Shown here in pieces: positions 26,664 through 36,349 of a stretch of 42,814 nucleotides of DNA. Each line of letters opens with the position of its first letter. Position 1 is the first letter of the stretch. A program made the position numbers and the translations under genes. This DNA comes from Myxococcota bacterium. GTDB taxonomy: Bacteria; Myxococcota_A; UBA9160; SMWR01. The notes under the pieces were generated by a model. The model was not told the origin of the DNA, ran no database searches, and saw only the letters and a list, made by a program, of their open reading frames with translations. The stretch spans positions 96,121 to 138,934 of the forward strand of contig JAKVBI010000003.1 of assembly GCA_022447545.1 (NCBI GenBank), read 5' to 3'.

Positions 26664-27272
26664 ATGCGTACCTTGATGGCAATCGTCATCGTCATTCTTT
26701 TCTGCGTCCTGCTGGTGGTTCTCCACCGACTCCGCTTCCATCCATTCGCCAGCCCGGAAAGGCTCCGAAAAGCCCTACACATCCTCTCGGGCACCACGGC
26801 CTTCAGCTTTCCGTGGTTGTTCGAAAGCCCGGAGCCCGTCTGGCTTCTCTGCGGCCTGATCCTCCTCCTTCTGGTTCTGCGGCGCGGCAGCGAAGTCACA
26901 GGGGGCATCGAGCGCGCGGGTTTCGGCGAACTGTTCATGCCTCTGGCCATCGCGATTCTGTTCACTGTCAGCCGGGGCCAACCCCCCATCCTCTACGGTC
27001 TTCCGCTCTTCTATCTGGTGTTTGCCGACAGCTTCGCTGCGCTGTTGGGCGCCCGGTTCGGCACCCACCCCTACGGCAACAAGACCCTCGAAGGCACCGC
27101 CACCTTTGCGATTCTGGCGCTGTTCGCCAGTCTCGCTGTCCTCTCCCCGGGCCCGGCGCTCATCATGGCCGCCACCGCCCTCGAGCACCTTTCGTGGTGG
27201 GGGGCCGACAACCTGACGGTTCCCCTGGGCAGCTACCTGGTGCTGCGGGAGCTCCTCAGCATGCCCCTCTAG
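26664..27272 (+). CDS. Dolichol/phytol-kinase-like membrane protein (CTP-dependent, SEC59/VTE5 family)
   Basis: 202 residues with about six membrane helices. Family motifs: RLRKALHILSG at 33-43, then ADSFAALLGARFGTHPYGNKTLEG (121-144), and GADNLTVPLGSYL (180-192). This is the CTP-binding pattern of dolichol kinase, phytol/geranylgeraniol kinase and Dgk1-like diacylglycerol kinase. The likely reaction is CTP plus an isoprenoid alcohol giving a phosphorylated alcohol; the exact alcohol is unknown. The ATG at 26664 is preferred over the open upstream frame, which would overlap the divergent glycosyltransferase gene. No strong ribosome binding site. Confidence 0.85.
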   Translation: MRTLMAIVIVILFCVLLVVLHRLRFHPFASPERLRKALHILSGTTAFSFPWLFESPEPVWLLCGLILLLLVLRRGSEVTGGIERAGFGELFMPLAIAILFTVSRGQPPILYGLPLFYLVFADSFAALLGARFGTHPYGNKTLEGTATFAILALFASLAVLSPGPALIMAATALEHLSWWGADNLTVPLGSYLVLRELLSMPL

Positions 27273-27441
27273 CCTTGGCCAGCTCGGAACGAACGCAATG
27301 ACATCCCGGAGGCGTTCCGCGTCGCATCTCGGCGACTCCGTGACTCCCAATGTGAGACCATGCGGGCGCGATTCAAACCTACCGATCACCTGGCCTCGAC
27401 CGGCACATGGGCGACGGCTCGGGGAGGATGGGCGCAAACCG

Positions 27442-28632
27442 ATGGGCTGGATGCTCCAGGACGAGACTGCAATTGCCGGAATCGGCGAGACGGCGTACAC
27501 GAAGGCTGGCGGCACTACACGGACTGAGCTCGACCTGGCCTGCGAGGCCATCGTGCGCGCAGTTCGGGATGCCGGGCTCGAGTTGTCTCACGTCGATGGA
27601 CTGGTGTCCTACAGCGGGGAGCGCGCGGGTCTGGTCGAAGTCGCCCAGACCCTGGGACTCGGGACGTTGAGCTATGTCGGTTTGTTTCCGGGCGGTGGCA
27701 ACGCCGCCACCGGGGTCGTCCACAACGCTGCCGTTGCGGTTGGCTCGGGCACTGCGCGCAATGTCGTCTGCTATCGCTCGATCTGCCAGGGCCAGCACCT
27801 CCGCTTCGGCCGTGCCCGAGCAGGCCAGGGAAACGCGGCGACCTCCGTAGGTGAAACCATTGGTGGCTCACAAGCGTTCACGATGCCGTTCGGTCTGATG
27901 TCCCCCGCCCAGAGCTACGCCCTCGACGCACGCCGACACATGCACGAGTTCGGCACGACCTCCGAGCATTTCGGCCGAATTTCGGTGGCCTGCTATGCCG
28001 CCGCGCAACGCAACCCCCGCGCGGTGATGAACGGCCGGCCTCTGACTCTGGAAATGCACCAGGCATCGCGAATGATCGCGGACCCATACCGGCTCTACGA
28101 CTGCTGCCAGGAATCCGACGGCGCTTGCGCGGTCCTCGTCACTGGCGCGGACCGGGCCGCTCACCCGGTGTTCATCCGGGGCGCTGCGCAAGGCCTTGCG
28201 GAAGGAGACGGGAACGACCGACACCGACGACCCGAATCCCTGTGGACCCGTGCAGGAATGGAGACCATTGCAGAAACGCTCTACGCCAACGCCGGGATCG
28301 GCCCTGAAGACATCGACGTCGCACAATTCTACGAGAACTTCACAGGGCAGGTGCTGATGGCGATGGAGGATTTCGGCTTTTGCAAACGCGGCGAGGGAGG
28401 CCCGTTCGTCGCTTCGGGCGCGATCGACTGGCCCCATGGGGAGCTGCCCATCAACACGTCAGGCGGAAACCTCGCAGAAGCCTACATTCACGGCCTCTCT
28501 CTCGTCCTCGAGGGTGTTCGCCAGATGCGCGGAACTTCGACTTCGCAGGTCGAGAACGCCCGGCATTGCCTCGTGGCATCGGGACCAAGTGCCCCCCCCT
28601 CGAGCGCGCTGATCCTGCGGAGTTCCCGGTGA
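27442..28632 (+). CDS. Thiolase-fold aldolase / lipid-transfer protein (Ltp2-like)
   Basis: 396 residues from ATG 27442 (27451 is an alternative start; the upstream extension is not conserved). The fold is thiolase, but the usual nucleophilic cysteine segment reads GGGNAATGVVHNAAVAVGSG, without cysteine, and the final NTSGG is followed by NLAEAYIHG rather than the thiolase His/Cys pattern. Tyr297 (VAQFYENFTG) and Tyr348 (AEAYIHG) sit where, from memory, steroid-degrading Ltp2 has its two essential tyrosines (Tyr294, Tyr344). Its DUF35 partner starts inside its stop codon (GTGA). A retro-aldol step on an acyl-CoA is the best guess. Confidence 0.88.
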   Translation: MGWMLQDETAIAGIGETAYTKAGGTTRTELDLACEAIVRAVRDAGLELSHVDGLVSYSGERAGLVEVAQTLGLGTLSYVGLFPGGGNAATGVVHNAAVAVGSGTARNVVCYRSICQGQHLRFGRARAGQGNAATSVGETIGGSQAFTMPFGLMSPAQSYALDARRHMHEFGTTSEHFGRISVACYAAAQRNPRAVMNGRPLTLEMHQASRMIADPYRLYDCCQESDGACAVLVTGADRAAHPVFIRGAAQGLAEGDGNDRHRRPESLWTRAGMETIAETLYANAGIGPEDIDVAQFYENFTGQVLMAMEDFGFCKRGEGGPFVASGAIDWPHGELPINTSGGNLAEAYIHGLSLVLEGVRQMRGTSTSQVENARHCLVASGPSAPPSSALILRSSR

Positions 28633-29051
28633 AGGGCGCACCCGAGGGGCTGCCGATACCCAGGGCCGACGCCATGACGCAACCCTTCTGGGAGGCGTGT
28701 GCCGCGCACCGGCTCGTCGTACAGCACTGCCTTCACTGCGGCGCGTTCGGTCACCCACCACGCCCGGTGTGCCGAGACTGTCAGGGTCGCGAGTTCGAGT
28801 GGTCCGAGTCTCAGGGCCGGGGCGAGGTGTTCACCTACATGATCGCCCACCATGCCGTTCACTCCGCTGTCGAAGAGCAGGTCCCCTACGGGGTCATCAT
28901 CGTCAAACTCGACGACTGCGGAGGCGCACTCTTTACCAGCAATCTCGTAGACGTGGACCCCCACGCGATTCACATCGGGTTGCGCGTGAGACTCGTCTGG
29001 GAAGACATCGCCGATGGCGTGGCACTACCCCGCTTTACGCTCGAACGCTGA
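28629..29051 (+). CDS. DUF35 zinc-ribbon/OB-fold protein, partner of the thiolase-fold aldolase
   Basis: 140 residues. The rubredoxin-like zinc ribbon is CLHC...CRDC (Cys34, Cys37, Cys48, Cys51), followed by an OB-fold domain (WSESQGRGEVFTYMIAHHAV, VPYGVIIVKLDD, GLRVRLVWEDI). In known systems DUF35 proteins dock on thiolase-like enzymes: ChsH2 with Ltp2 in steroid degradation, and the archaeal thiolase/HMG-CoA synthase complex. They act as a CoA-ester scaffold. Here the DUF35 stands alone, without the MaoC-like half of ChsH2. The GTG start overlaps the upstream stop. Confidence 0.9.
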   Translation: MKGAPEGLPIPRADAMTQPFWEACAAHRLVVQHCLHCGAFGHPPRPVCRDCQGREFEWSESQGRGEVFTYMIAHHAVHSAVEEQVPYGVIIVKLDDCGGALFTSNLVDVDPHAIHIGLRVRLVWEDIADGVALPRFTLER

Positions 29052-29062
29052 CGAGAGAAATA

Positions 29063-29084
29063 CCAACCCCGTACCGGGAGTTGG
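29063..29084 (-). terminator. Inverted repeat, possible intrinsic terminator of the tRNA gene
   Basis: On the plus strand CCAACCCCG and CGGGAGTTGG pair around a TAC loop with one bulged A, giving nine base pairs. On the minus strand the hairpin is followed by TATTTCTCTC, only moderately U-rich in RNA. It lies between the DUF35 stop and the tRNA 3' end, so it could end either transcript. Weak evidence. Confidence 0.4.
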
Positions 29085-29087
29085 GGG

Positions 29088-29161
29088 TGGGCCCTCCTGG
29101 ACTCGAACCAGGGACCGTCCGGTTATGAGCCGGTTGCTCTGACCAACTGAGCTAAGGGCCC
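29088..29161 (-). tRNA. tRNA with CAT anticodon (tRNA-Ile2 or elongator tRNA-Met)
   Basis: Cloverleaf of 74 nt. The acceptor is GGGCCCT pairing with AGGGCCC, the D-stem GCTC/GAGC, the anticodon loop CTCATAA, the T-arm CCTGG-TTCGAGT-CCAGG and the discriminator A. CCA is not encoded. It is not an initiator, because position 1 pairs with 72. C4-G69 and C5-G68 match the TilS lysidine-synthetase determinants known from E. coli tRNA-Ile2, so a lysidine-modified Ile tRNA reading AUA is plausible; elongator Met cannot be excluded. The base 27-43 pair is an A-A mismatch. A -10-like TATCAT (29175-29170) lies just upstream of the 5' end. Confidence 0.93.
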
Positions 29162-29281
29162 GTCTGGCGATGATATCTCCAGATTCCCCTCCAAGCACCG
29201 GGCCCCCGACAAACCGGGAATCCTTCAAACGGCGTCCATCTGCTTCCTCCCACGAGCCCTCATCGGTTATCATTCGCGCCC

Positions 29282-30634
29282 ATGAGTGGAACGAAAGCAA
29301 GCCACTGTGTGGCGGTGATCGGGGGAGCGGTTGCCGGCGCCGAAGTGGCCGGAACCCTGGCAAAGTTGGGCACCGAAGTCGTCGTGTTCGAGCAGAACCC
29401 GCGACCCTACGGGAAGATCGAGGACGGGCTTCCACGCTGGCACGTGGCACTGCGCGAGAAGGAGTACAAGGCCATCGGGGCACTTCTGGGCCAGGAAGGC
29501 GTCCACTACGTCCCCAACACGCGTATTGGCGATGATCTGAGCTTCCGCGAACTCACCGATGAGTGGGGGTTCAGCGGAGTGGTCCTGGCCTGTGGGGCCT
29601 GGCGTGACCGGCCGCTGCCCGTCGACGGAGCCGACGCCTATGTGGGACGCGGGCTCATCTACCAGAATCCCTTCATCTTGTGGTTCAACCACTTCCACGA
29701 GCCCAACTACTCGGGCGAGCAATACATCGCCATGGATGGTGCCATCGTGGTGGGCGGAGGGCTGGCATCCATCGACGTCGCCAAAGCCCTGATGCTCGAA
29801 ACCACACGGGCCAAGCTCCTCGAGCGAGGCATCGAGGTCGACAGCGTGGAGCTCGAGGTCAAGGGCATCCCCAAGATCCTCGCCGCCCATGATCTGGTCT
29901 TCGAAGATCTGGGGCTCGAAGGCTGCACCATCTACTACCGACGGCGCGAACAGGACATGCCACTGGTGGAGATCCCCGACGGGGCGACCCCCGAGCGCGA
30001 GGCGAAGGTGCGCAACAGCCGGGAGAAGCTGCTCACCAAGGCCACTGAAAAGTACCGCTTCAAAGTCGAGGCCCTGTGCATGCCCGACGATCTTCTCGTG
30101 GAGGACGACCAACTGGTGGGACTGCGCTTCCGGCGCACCCGGGCCGAAGATGGAAAGGTCATTCCCACAGAAGAAACCTTCGAAAGGCGCGGGCCCTACG
30201 TAATCTCCTCCATCGGCTCGATTCCGGAGCCCATCGAGGGCATTCCCATGAAGGGCGAGCTGTTCGCCTTTACGGACTGGGATCTGGGACGCCTGGACGA
30301 CTACCCCAGCGTCTTCTCGGCCGGCAACGTCGTGACCGGCAAGGGCAACATCGTGGCGTCGAGAAAACACGCCCGGGGCCTCGGCAGTACCGTCGCCGAA
30401 GCCTTCCTGGGAATCTCCGAAAGCGGGCAGGGGGAGGAAAGCGCCGCCTTGGACGCAGCCCGGGCAGAGTTGGCTCGCGAGGCCGAGAAGATCTCGAATC
30501 AGATCACCACTCAACCCCCGATATCACCGGACGCGTTGGACGAACTCCGTGAACGCGTCCGTGTCCGACAACGGGAAATCGACTACCCGGGCGACTACGC
30601 GACCTGGATCGAGAGCGTCAAGCCCTACGCCTAG
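29282..30634 (+). CDS. FAD-dependent NAD(P)H oxidoreductase (adrenodoxin-reductase/FprA-like)
   Basis: 450 residues. The N-terminal FAD fold VAVIGGAVAGAEVAGTLAKLG is followed by VVFEQNPRPYGKIEDGLPRWH, then VVLACGAWRDRPLPVDGAD and NPFILWFNHF. A second Rossmann segment, AIVVGGGLASIDVAKAL, precedes YRRREQDMP. Near the C-terminus SAGNVVTGKGNIVASRKHA matches the closing FAD region. The whole resembles the adrenodoxin reductase/glutamate synthase small-subunit group, which moves electrons between NAD(P)H and iron-sulfur proteins. The partner is not identifiable from context; the gene stands alone and converges on rpoD with 20 bases between. The Shine-Dalgarno is weak. Confidence 0.85.
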   Translation: MSGTKASHCVAVIGGAVAGAEVAGTLAKLGTEVVVFEQNPRPYGKIEDGLPRWHVALREKEYKAIGALLGQEGVHYVPNTRIGDDLSFRELTDEWGFSGVVLACGAWRDRPLPVDGADAYVGRGLIYQNPFILWFNHFHEPNYSGEQYIAMDGAIVVGGGLASIDVAKALMLETTRAKLLERGIEVDSVELEVKGIPKILAAHDLVFEDLGLEGCTIYYRRREQDMPLVEIPDGATPEREAKVRNSREKLLTKATEKYRFKVEALCMPDDLLVEDDQLVGLRFRRTRAEDGKVIPTEETFERRGPYVISSIGSIPEPIEGIPMKGELFAFTDWDLGRLDDYPSVFSAGNVVTGKGNIVASRKHARGLGSTVAEAFLGISESGQGEESAALDAARAELAREAEKISNQITTQPPISPDALDELRERVRVRQREIDYPGDYATWIESVKPYA

Positions 30635-30654
30635 GGAGCGCTGGCGCAACCGCG

Positions 30655-32487
30655 TCAGTTGTCGATGAAGTTCTTCAGGACTCGGCTGCGGCTCGGGTGG
30701 CGCAGCTTGCGCAACGCCTTGGCTTCGATCTGGCGAATCCGCTCGCGGGTCACCTCGAAGTCCTGACCGACCTCTTCCAGGGTGTGGTTGGTGCGCTCGC
30801 CGATCCCAAAGCGCATCTTCAGGACCTGCTCCTCACGGGGCGAGAGTGTCGAGAGAACCTTCAGGGTGTTCTCCACCAGATTGTTGTCAAGCACCGCACA
30901 CTGAGGTGAGAGAGCGTTCTTGTCCTCGATGAAATCTCCGAGGTAGCTGTCGTCCTCTTCGCCCACCGGGGATTCGAGACTGATGGGCTCTTTGGCGATC
31001 TTCAGCACCATGCGAACCTTGTCGACGGGCAGATCCATCTTCTCGCTGAGTTCCTCGGGGGTGGGCTCGCGACCGAGAACCTGGACCAGGAAACGTGTGG
31101 CCCGCACCAGCTTGTTGATGGTCTCGATCATATGAACGGGGATACGGATCGTTCGGGCTTGATCGGCAATGGCTCGGGTAATCGCCTGTCGAATCCACCA
31201 GGTCGCGTAGGTGGAGAACTTGTAGCCACGCTGGTACTCGAACTTGTCCACTGCCTTCATCAGACCGATGTTGCCTTCCTGAATCAGGTCGAGGAACTGC
31301 AGGCCGCGGTTCGTATACTTCTTGGCGATGGATACCACCAGGCGGAGGTTCGCCTCCACGAGTTCGCTCTTGGCCTGCAGGGCACGTGCGCTTGCGGTGC
31401 TGAGCCGGTCGATGGCCGTCGAGATCTCCTGACGCGACATCCGGATGTCGGATTCGATGGCCGCGGCCTCCTTGCGGAACACTTCGATGCGCTCACTGGC
31501 CCGAGCGATCTTTTCCGGGTCGCCCCCGAGCTGCGCCAGAGCATCGCGCCCCCGCTGACTCCGGCGGTGTGACAACTCGGCGAGTTCCTCGAACTGGGCA
31601 GTCGAAACGGAGAAGGGCTGAATGACTCGGCGCGCCCGAACGTCCAAGCGGCGAAGCTCCTTGCCGATTTCCTTGAACTCTTCCGTGATCTCTTCAATGC
31701 GTGCCTTGGAAAACCGAGTCTGACGCAACAAGACCACCATCGACTGAGCGAGATCAGCCACCTCAGAGCGCAAGCGATTCCGCGCTTCCTCGCCCGTTCG
31801 GGAGTTCGCGATGGAAGCCGCCTTGTTTGCAGCCTGAGCATCCAGACGCTTGATCTTATTGACCTTCGCGAAGAAATCGCGACGGCGCTCTTCCGGGGTG
31901 AAGGTGGGCTCGGCGTCATCGATGCCGTCCACCACGAACTTGAGCCGGACTTCCTTCTTCTTGAGCTGGTCGGCCAGAGCCACGACGCGCTGAACACCAA
32001 AGGGTGTTCCGAGAACGACGAGTTGTTTCTCGTGCAGGCCCTCTTCGATCCGCTTGGCGATCTCCACCTCACCTTCGCGGGTGAGCAGGGACACCTGGCC
32101 CATTTCCCGCAGGTACACGCGAACGGGATCGTTGGTCGGCCCATCACTGGCACTACTGCGACTCGACCGAGCCTTGGAGGCCTGCTGGGGTGCAGACTTG
32201 ACGATCTTGATTCCGTGTTGGCCCAGCGCATCTCGAGCCTTGACGAAGGCGGTGGATACGAGCGCTTCCCCGCCCAGTACACCGCTGACCTGATCGAGAG
32301 TCACGTAGCCACGAGATTTTCCGTTGGCAACGAGTTTCTTGATGAGAGCCGGATCAAAAAAGCTCTCGTCGGATCCGTTGGAAGTAGCTTTGCCATTGGT
32401 CGCGCCTTTCGCTCGACTCGTCTTACGACTCGTCGGACGCTTGGAGGCACGGGTGGCTTTGGAGTTTCTCGGGGGGGTGGCGGGCAT
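30655..32487 (-). CDS. rpoD: RNA polymerase primary sigma factor (sigma70)
   Basis: 610 residues from ATG 32487. Region 1.1 ([20 protein letters not shown]...) follows a Lys/Ser/Thr-rich N-terminus. Region 1.2 is [17 protein letters not shown], then comes a long non-conserved helical insert. Region 2 is [15 protein letters not shown] through [15 protein letters not shown], region 3 contains [12 protein letters not shown], and region 4.2 is [20 protein letters not shown]. This is a full primary sigma factor. An upstream ATG at 32550 would overlap dnaG and adds no conserved sequence; AAGGAG 13 bases before 32487 is a somewhat distant ribosome site. Third gene of the rpsU-dnaG-rpoD operon. Confidence 0.97.
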   Translation of the reverse strand: MPATPPRNSKATRASKRPTSRKTSRAKGATNGKATSNGSDESFFDPALIKKLVANGKSRGYVTLDQVSGVLGGEALVSTAFVKARDALGQHGIKIVKSAPQQASKARSSRSSASDGPTNDPVRVYLREMGQVSLLTREGEVEIAKRIEEGLHEKQLVVLGTPFGVQRVVALADQLKKKEVRLKFVVDGIDDAEPTFTPEERRRDFFAKVNKIKRLDAQAANKAASIANSRTGEEARNRLRSEVADLAQSMVVLLRQTRFSKARIEEITEEFKEIGKELRRLDVRARRVIQPFSVSTAQFEELAELSHRRSQRGRDALAQLGGDPEKIARASERIEVFRKEAAAIESDIRMSRQEISTAIDRLSTASARALQAKSELVEANLRLVVSIAKKYTNRGLQFLDLIQEGNIGLMKAVDKFEYQRGYKFSTYATWWIRQAITRAIADQARTIRIPVHMIETINKLVRATRFLVQVLGREPTPEELSEKMDLPVDKVRMVLKIAKEPISLESPVGEEDDSYLGDFIEDKNALSPQCAVLDNNLVENTLKVLSTLSPREEQVLKMRFGIGERTNHTLEEVGQDFEVTRERIRQIEAKALRKLRHPSRSRVLKNFIDN

Positions 32488-32539
32488 GGGGGGGGAACGG
32501 CTCCTTCGAAGTCCTAGACAATGGTTCTGGGGAAATCCC

Positions 32540-34351
32540 TCATCGGGCAACTCGATCTGCGGAACTGGGATCTACGGCATCGACGGAGGATCGATGCTGT
32601 TCCCGTTTCTTCCGCGAGATCATCTCCTGTTTCTTCTCGAGAATCTTCAAGAGGTTGTCGGAGTCTTGAGCATCGGAATTGTGCAGCTGGCGGGTCAACT
32701 CGCGTGCCTCCCGGTCGTAGCGACGTTTGCGCATCCACGCCAACGTGTCTTCGACGATGCGCGCGGCCACAGTCTCCGTGAGTTCGTCCTGGGCCACGAG
32801 CATGCCCTGAATGGTAGCTTGAGCTTCGCCATCCAGCCCCTCCATCAGGGATTCGATACGAAGGCCCGGAGACGTGCTCTCGGCGTCGATCAGCACCTCG
32901 ATTACCCGCCTGAGGGGGCCATCGGCCACCTCCAACAGGTCCTCCTGATGCACCTGCTGGGCGAGGCTCGGAAACTCGACCATACAGCGGGTCAGCTGAT
33001 AGAGCTTGTGGTCATGGGTCTGCCGGCGTGGCGTTTGTGCGGGGAGCGCATCGCGAACGTCCTCACCTCGCCTGGCCGCGCGAACCGCTGGCTCCACGTA
33101 GGAGACGTCGGAACCCACCGCCAGGGCCAATTGTGAGGTGTACTCACCCCTCTCCACCGGCGACTCCACCCGAGCCAACACCGGCGCAACGGCTTCCACC
33201 GCGTCTGCCTTCTCGGAGGGCGACGCACAGCCCGCCGCGACCGCTCGCTGAATCACCCGCTCCAGGGCGGGCGGGGCCGAATCGACCAGCGCTCTCAAGG
33301 CACCAGGACCCTCCTCCGTCAGCAGATCGTCCGGGTCCACCCCCGGCGGAAGCAGGGCAGCCTTCACTCGCAGCCCCGCGGGAAGCAGAACTTCCAGCGA
33401 ACGCTCGACGGCCTTCTGTCCGGCCTCATCACCGTCAAACATCAGCACCACCGTGCGGGTCCGGCGGCGCAGCTCTCGCGCGTGCTGCTCACTGAGTGCG
33501 GTTCCACACGTCGCGACGGTTCCCGCGATGCCTGCTCGGTCGAGGGCAACCTGATCAAAGTATCCCTCGACGACCACCGCCATCTCGTTGCGGCGAATCG
33601 GCTCGAGAGCACGGGGGAACCCGTACAGGGATTCCCGCTTGCGGAACACCGGACTCTCGCGACTGTTGAGATACTTCGGGGCCTTGCCGTCGGCATCGGC
33701 CACAACCACACGGCCACCAAACGCAACGACACGCCCGCGAGCATCCTGTATGGGGAATACAACGCGTCCGCGCAAAAAATCGTAGTACCCACCCGAGCGC
33801 CGCTCGGCCAGCAGGCCCGCCTCGAAAGCAATGGAATCCGTAATACCCGCTCCTCGCAGCCGTCGGCTCAGGGCATCCCAGCTGTCAGGCGCATAGCCGA
33901 TCCCGAAACGTTCGACCGCCTCGGCGTCGAGACCTCGGCGATCCAGGTAGGCGGCCCCCGGGTTTCCCGGCTCCTTCAGGGACTCGCGAAAGAACGCCTG
34001 AGCCACCTCCAGCGCAGCGTAGAGGCCTTCGGAACGACCAGTCTCACCACCGCCAGTCTCGGGAACATCGATCCCCAACTCACCCCCGAGGGTTCGCACC
34101 GCTTCGGGGAACGTGAGGTTCTGGATCTCCATCAGAAACTTGAAGGCATCCCCTCCCGTCTGGCACCCGAAGCAATGGAAGGTCCGGCGTTCGGGATTGA
34201 CATGAAACGAAGGGGTCTTCTCATCGTGGAAGGGACACAGGCCAACATAGCTGCGGCCCGCCTTCTTCAAAGTGACATGCCGACCGACGAGGTCGACCAT
34301 GTCGACTCGGTCGCCAATTCGCTGAATAATCTCGTCGGCGATCCGTCCCAA
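32540..34351 (-). CDS. dnaG: DNA primase
   Basis: 603 residues; synthesises RNA primers at the replication fork. The N-terminal zinc-binding domain has Cys39, His42, Cys60 and Cys63 (CPFH...CFGC). The catalytic core follows: [17 protein letters not shown], then Toprim with [11 protein letters not shown] (Glu) and [14 protein letters not shown] (Asp-Asp). The C-terminal helicase-binding region is divergent, as usual. The gene sits between rpsU and rpoD, the classic macromolecular synthesis operon, with 15 bases after rpsU. Confidence 0.97.
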   Translation of the reverse strand: MGRIADEIIQRIGDRVDMVDLVGRHVTLKKAGRSYVGLCPFHDEKTPSFHVNPERRTFHCFGCQTGGDAFKFLMEIQNLTFPEAVRTLGGELGIDVPETGGGETGRSEGLYAALEVAQAFFRESLKEPGNPGAAYLDRRGLDAEAVERFGIGYAPDSWDALSRRLRGAGITDSIAFEAGLLAERRSGGYYDFLRGRVVFPIQDARGRVVAFGGRVVVADADGKAPKYLNSRESPVFRKRESLYGFPRALEPIRRNEMAVVVEGYFDQVALDRAGIAGTVATCGTALSEQHARELRRRTRTVVLMFDGDEAGQKAVERSLEVLLPAGLRVKAALLPPGVDPDDLLTEEGPGALRALVDSAPPALERVIQRAVAAGCASPSEKADAVEAVAPVLARVESPVERGEYTSQLALAVGSDVSYVEPAVRAARRGEDVRDALPAQTPRRQTHDHKLYQLTRCMVEFPSLAQQVHQEDLLEVADGPLRRVIEVLIDAESTSPGLRIESLMEGLDGEAQATIQGMLVAQDELTETVAARIVEDTLAWMRKRRYDREARELTRQLHNSDAQDSDNLLKILEKKQEMISRKKREQHRSSVDAVDPSSADRVAR

Positions 34352-34366
34352 ACGACGCGCCCCCAG

Positions 34367-34564
34367 CTACCTCGCCATCCGCCTCATCTTCTTGATTGCC
34401 CGCTTTCTGGCGGCAGCGGCTTTCTTCTTCTTGCGAATACTCGGTTTGTCGTAGTACTCGCGTCGCTTCAACTCGCTGAGAATTCCCGCCTTCTCACACT
34501 GCTTCTTGAAGCGCTTCATCGCCACTTCAAAGGGCTCGTTCTCGCGAAGCTTGATTACAGGCAT
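34367..34564 (-). CDS. rpsU: 30S ribosomal protein S21
   Basis: 65 residues beginning [20 protein letters not shown] and ending in a basic tail ([21 protein letters not shown]). The length and basic C-terminus are typical. The longer open frame to 34777 has no S21 homology and is not used. A GGAG lies 11 bases upstream of the ATG. First gene of rpsU-dnaG-rpoD. The 256 bases between it and the hisF stop should contain the operon promoter, but I cannot point to a convincing one. Confidence 0.96.
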   Translation of the reverse strand: MPVIKLRENEPFEVAMKRFKKQCEKAGILSELKRREYYDKPSIRKKKKAAAARKRAIKKMRRMAR

Positions 34565-34807
34565 GACGGTCGAATCTCCGAGTCCAATCGCGGCGCGGCG
34601 GGTATCGACCCTTCGATAATGAGTGGCCGATGAGCCGCCTCGGTGTCGCGGCGTAGCGAATTTTGTCCGACGAAAGTCCCGCCTTGAATCGAAGATTCCA
34701 CCCGGGATTGTCGTCTGTGCACTGTCCGAAGCGTCACCGGGCGGCAAGAAGCGCTGCAAATTGCAGAACCGGAGCACCTTCAGGTAAGTCGGGGGACGCT
34801 AGCGCAG

Positions 34808-34819
34808 GGCCGATCGGCC
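34808..34819. repeat. Perfect 12-bp palindrome directly after hisF
   Basis: GGCCGATCGGCC is a perfect palindrome immediately downstream of the hisF stop on the minus strand. It has no loop and no T-tract, so it is not a standard intrinsic terminator. It may be a chance GC-rich palindrome or a protein site. Confidence 0.3.
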
Positions 34820-34820
34820 A

Positions 34821-35615
34821 TCAAGCAAGCCCCTCGGATGGGGGCCGAATGGGAATCCCTCGGGCCATGAGCGCGCGCTTGACCTCGGGAACCGTGGTTT
34901 CGTGAAAGTGGAAGATTGAGGCCGCCAGGGCAGCCTGGGCATGCCCCCCTCCGGGACGATCGTCGAGAGCCTCCGCCATGTCTTCGGCACTCCCGCCGCC
35001 CCCGGAAGCGATCACCGGGATCGAGATCTCGTCACCGATGGCCCGCAAGAGGGGCAGGTCGTAGCCGCTCTTGGTGCCATCCCGATCCATGCTGGTCACC
35101 AGCAACTCACCGGCACCGCTTTCCGCCATGCGCACCGCCCACTCCACGGCGTCGATCCCGGTCGGTCGACGTCCCCCGTGAGTGAAGACCTCCCAACTAT
35201 TGGCGGCATCAGGACGAGAGCACACGTCTAGGGCCACCACGAGATTGGCACTGCCAATCTTCACCGCCGCCTCCCCGACCAGATCGGGGTTCTGCACCGC
35301 CGCCGTCATGATCGAAACTTTGTCGGCCCCGGCGTTGAGGAGATCGCGGATGTCGTCGAGGCTGCGCACTCCGCCCCCCACCGTCAGAGGCATGAAAACC
35401 GTTTCCGCCGTGCGCGACACCACGTCCAGCAGAATCCCACGCCCCTCGTGACTTGCCGTGATGTCGAGGAACGTCACTTCGTCGGCCTCCTGATCGTCGT
35501 ACATCCGCGCCACCTCGACCGGGTCACCCGCATCCACGTGGTCGACGTACTGAACCCCCTTCACGACTCGGCCCTGGTCGACATCCAAGCAGGGAATGAT
35601 GCGCTTCAGGAGCAT
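34821..35615 (-). CDS. hisF: Imidazole glycerol phosphate synthase, cyclase subunit HisF
   Basis: 264 residues, TIM barrel. It works with HisH to turn PRFAR and glutamine-derived ammonia into IGP and AICAR. The catalytic aspartates are in [15 protein letters not shown] (Asp11) and VVALDVCSR. Phosphate-binding loops are LTVGGGVRS and VIASGGGGS, and [12 protein letters not shown] is conserved. It overlaps the hisA end by 10 bases. Last his gene in this transcript. Confidence 0.97.
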   Translation of the reverse strand: MLLKRIIPCLDVDQGRVVKGVQYVDHVDAGDPVEVARMYDDQEADEVTFLDITASHEGRGILLDVVSRTAETVFMPLTVGGGVRSLDDIRDLLNAGADKVSIMTAAVQNPDLVGEAAVKIGSANLVVALDVCSRPDAANSWEVFTHGGRRPTGIDAVEWAVRMAESGAGELLVTSMDRDGTKSGYDLPLLRAIGDEISIPVIASGGGGSAEDMAEALDDRPGGGHAQAALAASIFHFHETTVPEVKRALMARGIPIRPPSEGLA

Positions 35616-36349
35616 GCGAGTCTCTCGAGGGTTTCGGCGAGATCCAACGCTCCCGTGTAAAGAGCACGGCCGACGATGGCGCCCGCGATTCCACGGTCCG
35701 CAAACCGCGATGCAGCCACCACGTCATCGCCACAGGAAACCCCGCCCGAAACGATCACGGGGATCGAAACGGCCTCTGCGAGGGACACCGATGCCTCCAG
35801 GTTGGGACCCGTTAGCATTCCATCGCGGGAAATATCCGTATGGATCAGTGCGCACACACCCGCATCCTCGAACCGACGCGCCACATCTCGAACCTCGGCC
35901 GTGCTGTCCTCCAGCCAACCCTCCACCGCCACACGGCCGTCCCGGGCGTCGATTCCCACGGCGATGCGTCCGGGAAAACGAGCGGCCGCTTCACGCACCA
36001 GATCCGGGTTCCGCAACGCGACGGTTCCCAGGATGACTCGTTCCAGTCCCATTCCGAGGGCACTCTCCACGGCTTCCAAACTGCGAATGCCACCGCCCAA
36101 CTGGACGGGGATCCCACTGCACGCCGACACGATGGCTCCCACCGCCTCCGCGTTGCAGGGATGTCCGGCCTTGGCTCCGTCGAGATCCACGACATGCATG
36201 CGGCGAACGGGGTGTCGCATGAAACCAGAGGCAACCCGGCCAGGGTCCTCGCCGTAGACGGTAGCTGCATCGTAACGCCCTTGAGAAAGTCGAACGCACT
36301 GCCCCTGCATCAGATCGATGGCGGGAATGAGCTCGAACGGACCCTTCAC
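35606..36349 (-). CDS. hisA: ProFAR isomerase HisA
   Basis: 247 residues from a GTG at 36349 that overlaps the stop of the upstream lipoprotein gene as GTGA. It isomerises ProFAR to PRFAR. Catalytic and phosphate sites: [15 protein letters not shown] (Asp), [33 protein letters not shown]-like [14 protein letters not shown] and [10 protein letters not shown]. The frame is open further upstream, but that part lies inside the lipoprotein gene. The overlap suggests the two are translated together. Confidence 0.96.
   Translation of the reverse strand: MKGPFELIPAIDLMQGQCVRLSQGRYDAATVYGEDPGRVASGFMRHPVRRMHVVDLDGAKAGHPCNAEAVGAIVSACSGIPVQLGGGIRSLEAVESALGMGLERVILGTVALRNPDLVREAAARFPGRIAVGIDARDGRVAVEGWLEDSTAEVRDVARRFEDAGVCALIHTDISRDGMLTGPNLEASVSLAEAVSIPVIVSGGVSCGDDVVAASRFADRGIAGAIVGRALYTGALDLAETLERLACS

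Noticed and set aside
33482-34633. Plus-strand open frame opposite dnaG and rpsU
   Set aside because: Antisense shadow of two certain genes.
34565-34820. Search for the rpsU-dnaG-rpoD promoter
   Set aside because: Several weak hexamers, none with a good -35/-10 pair at proper spacing; not annotated.
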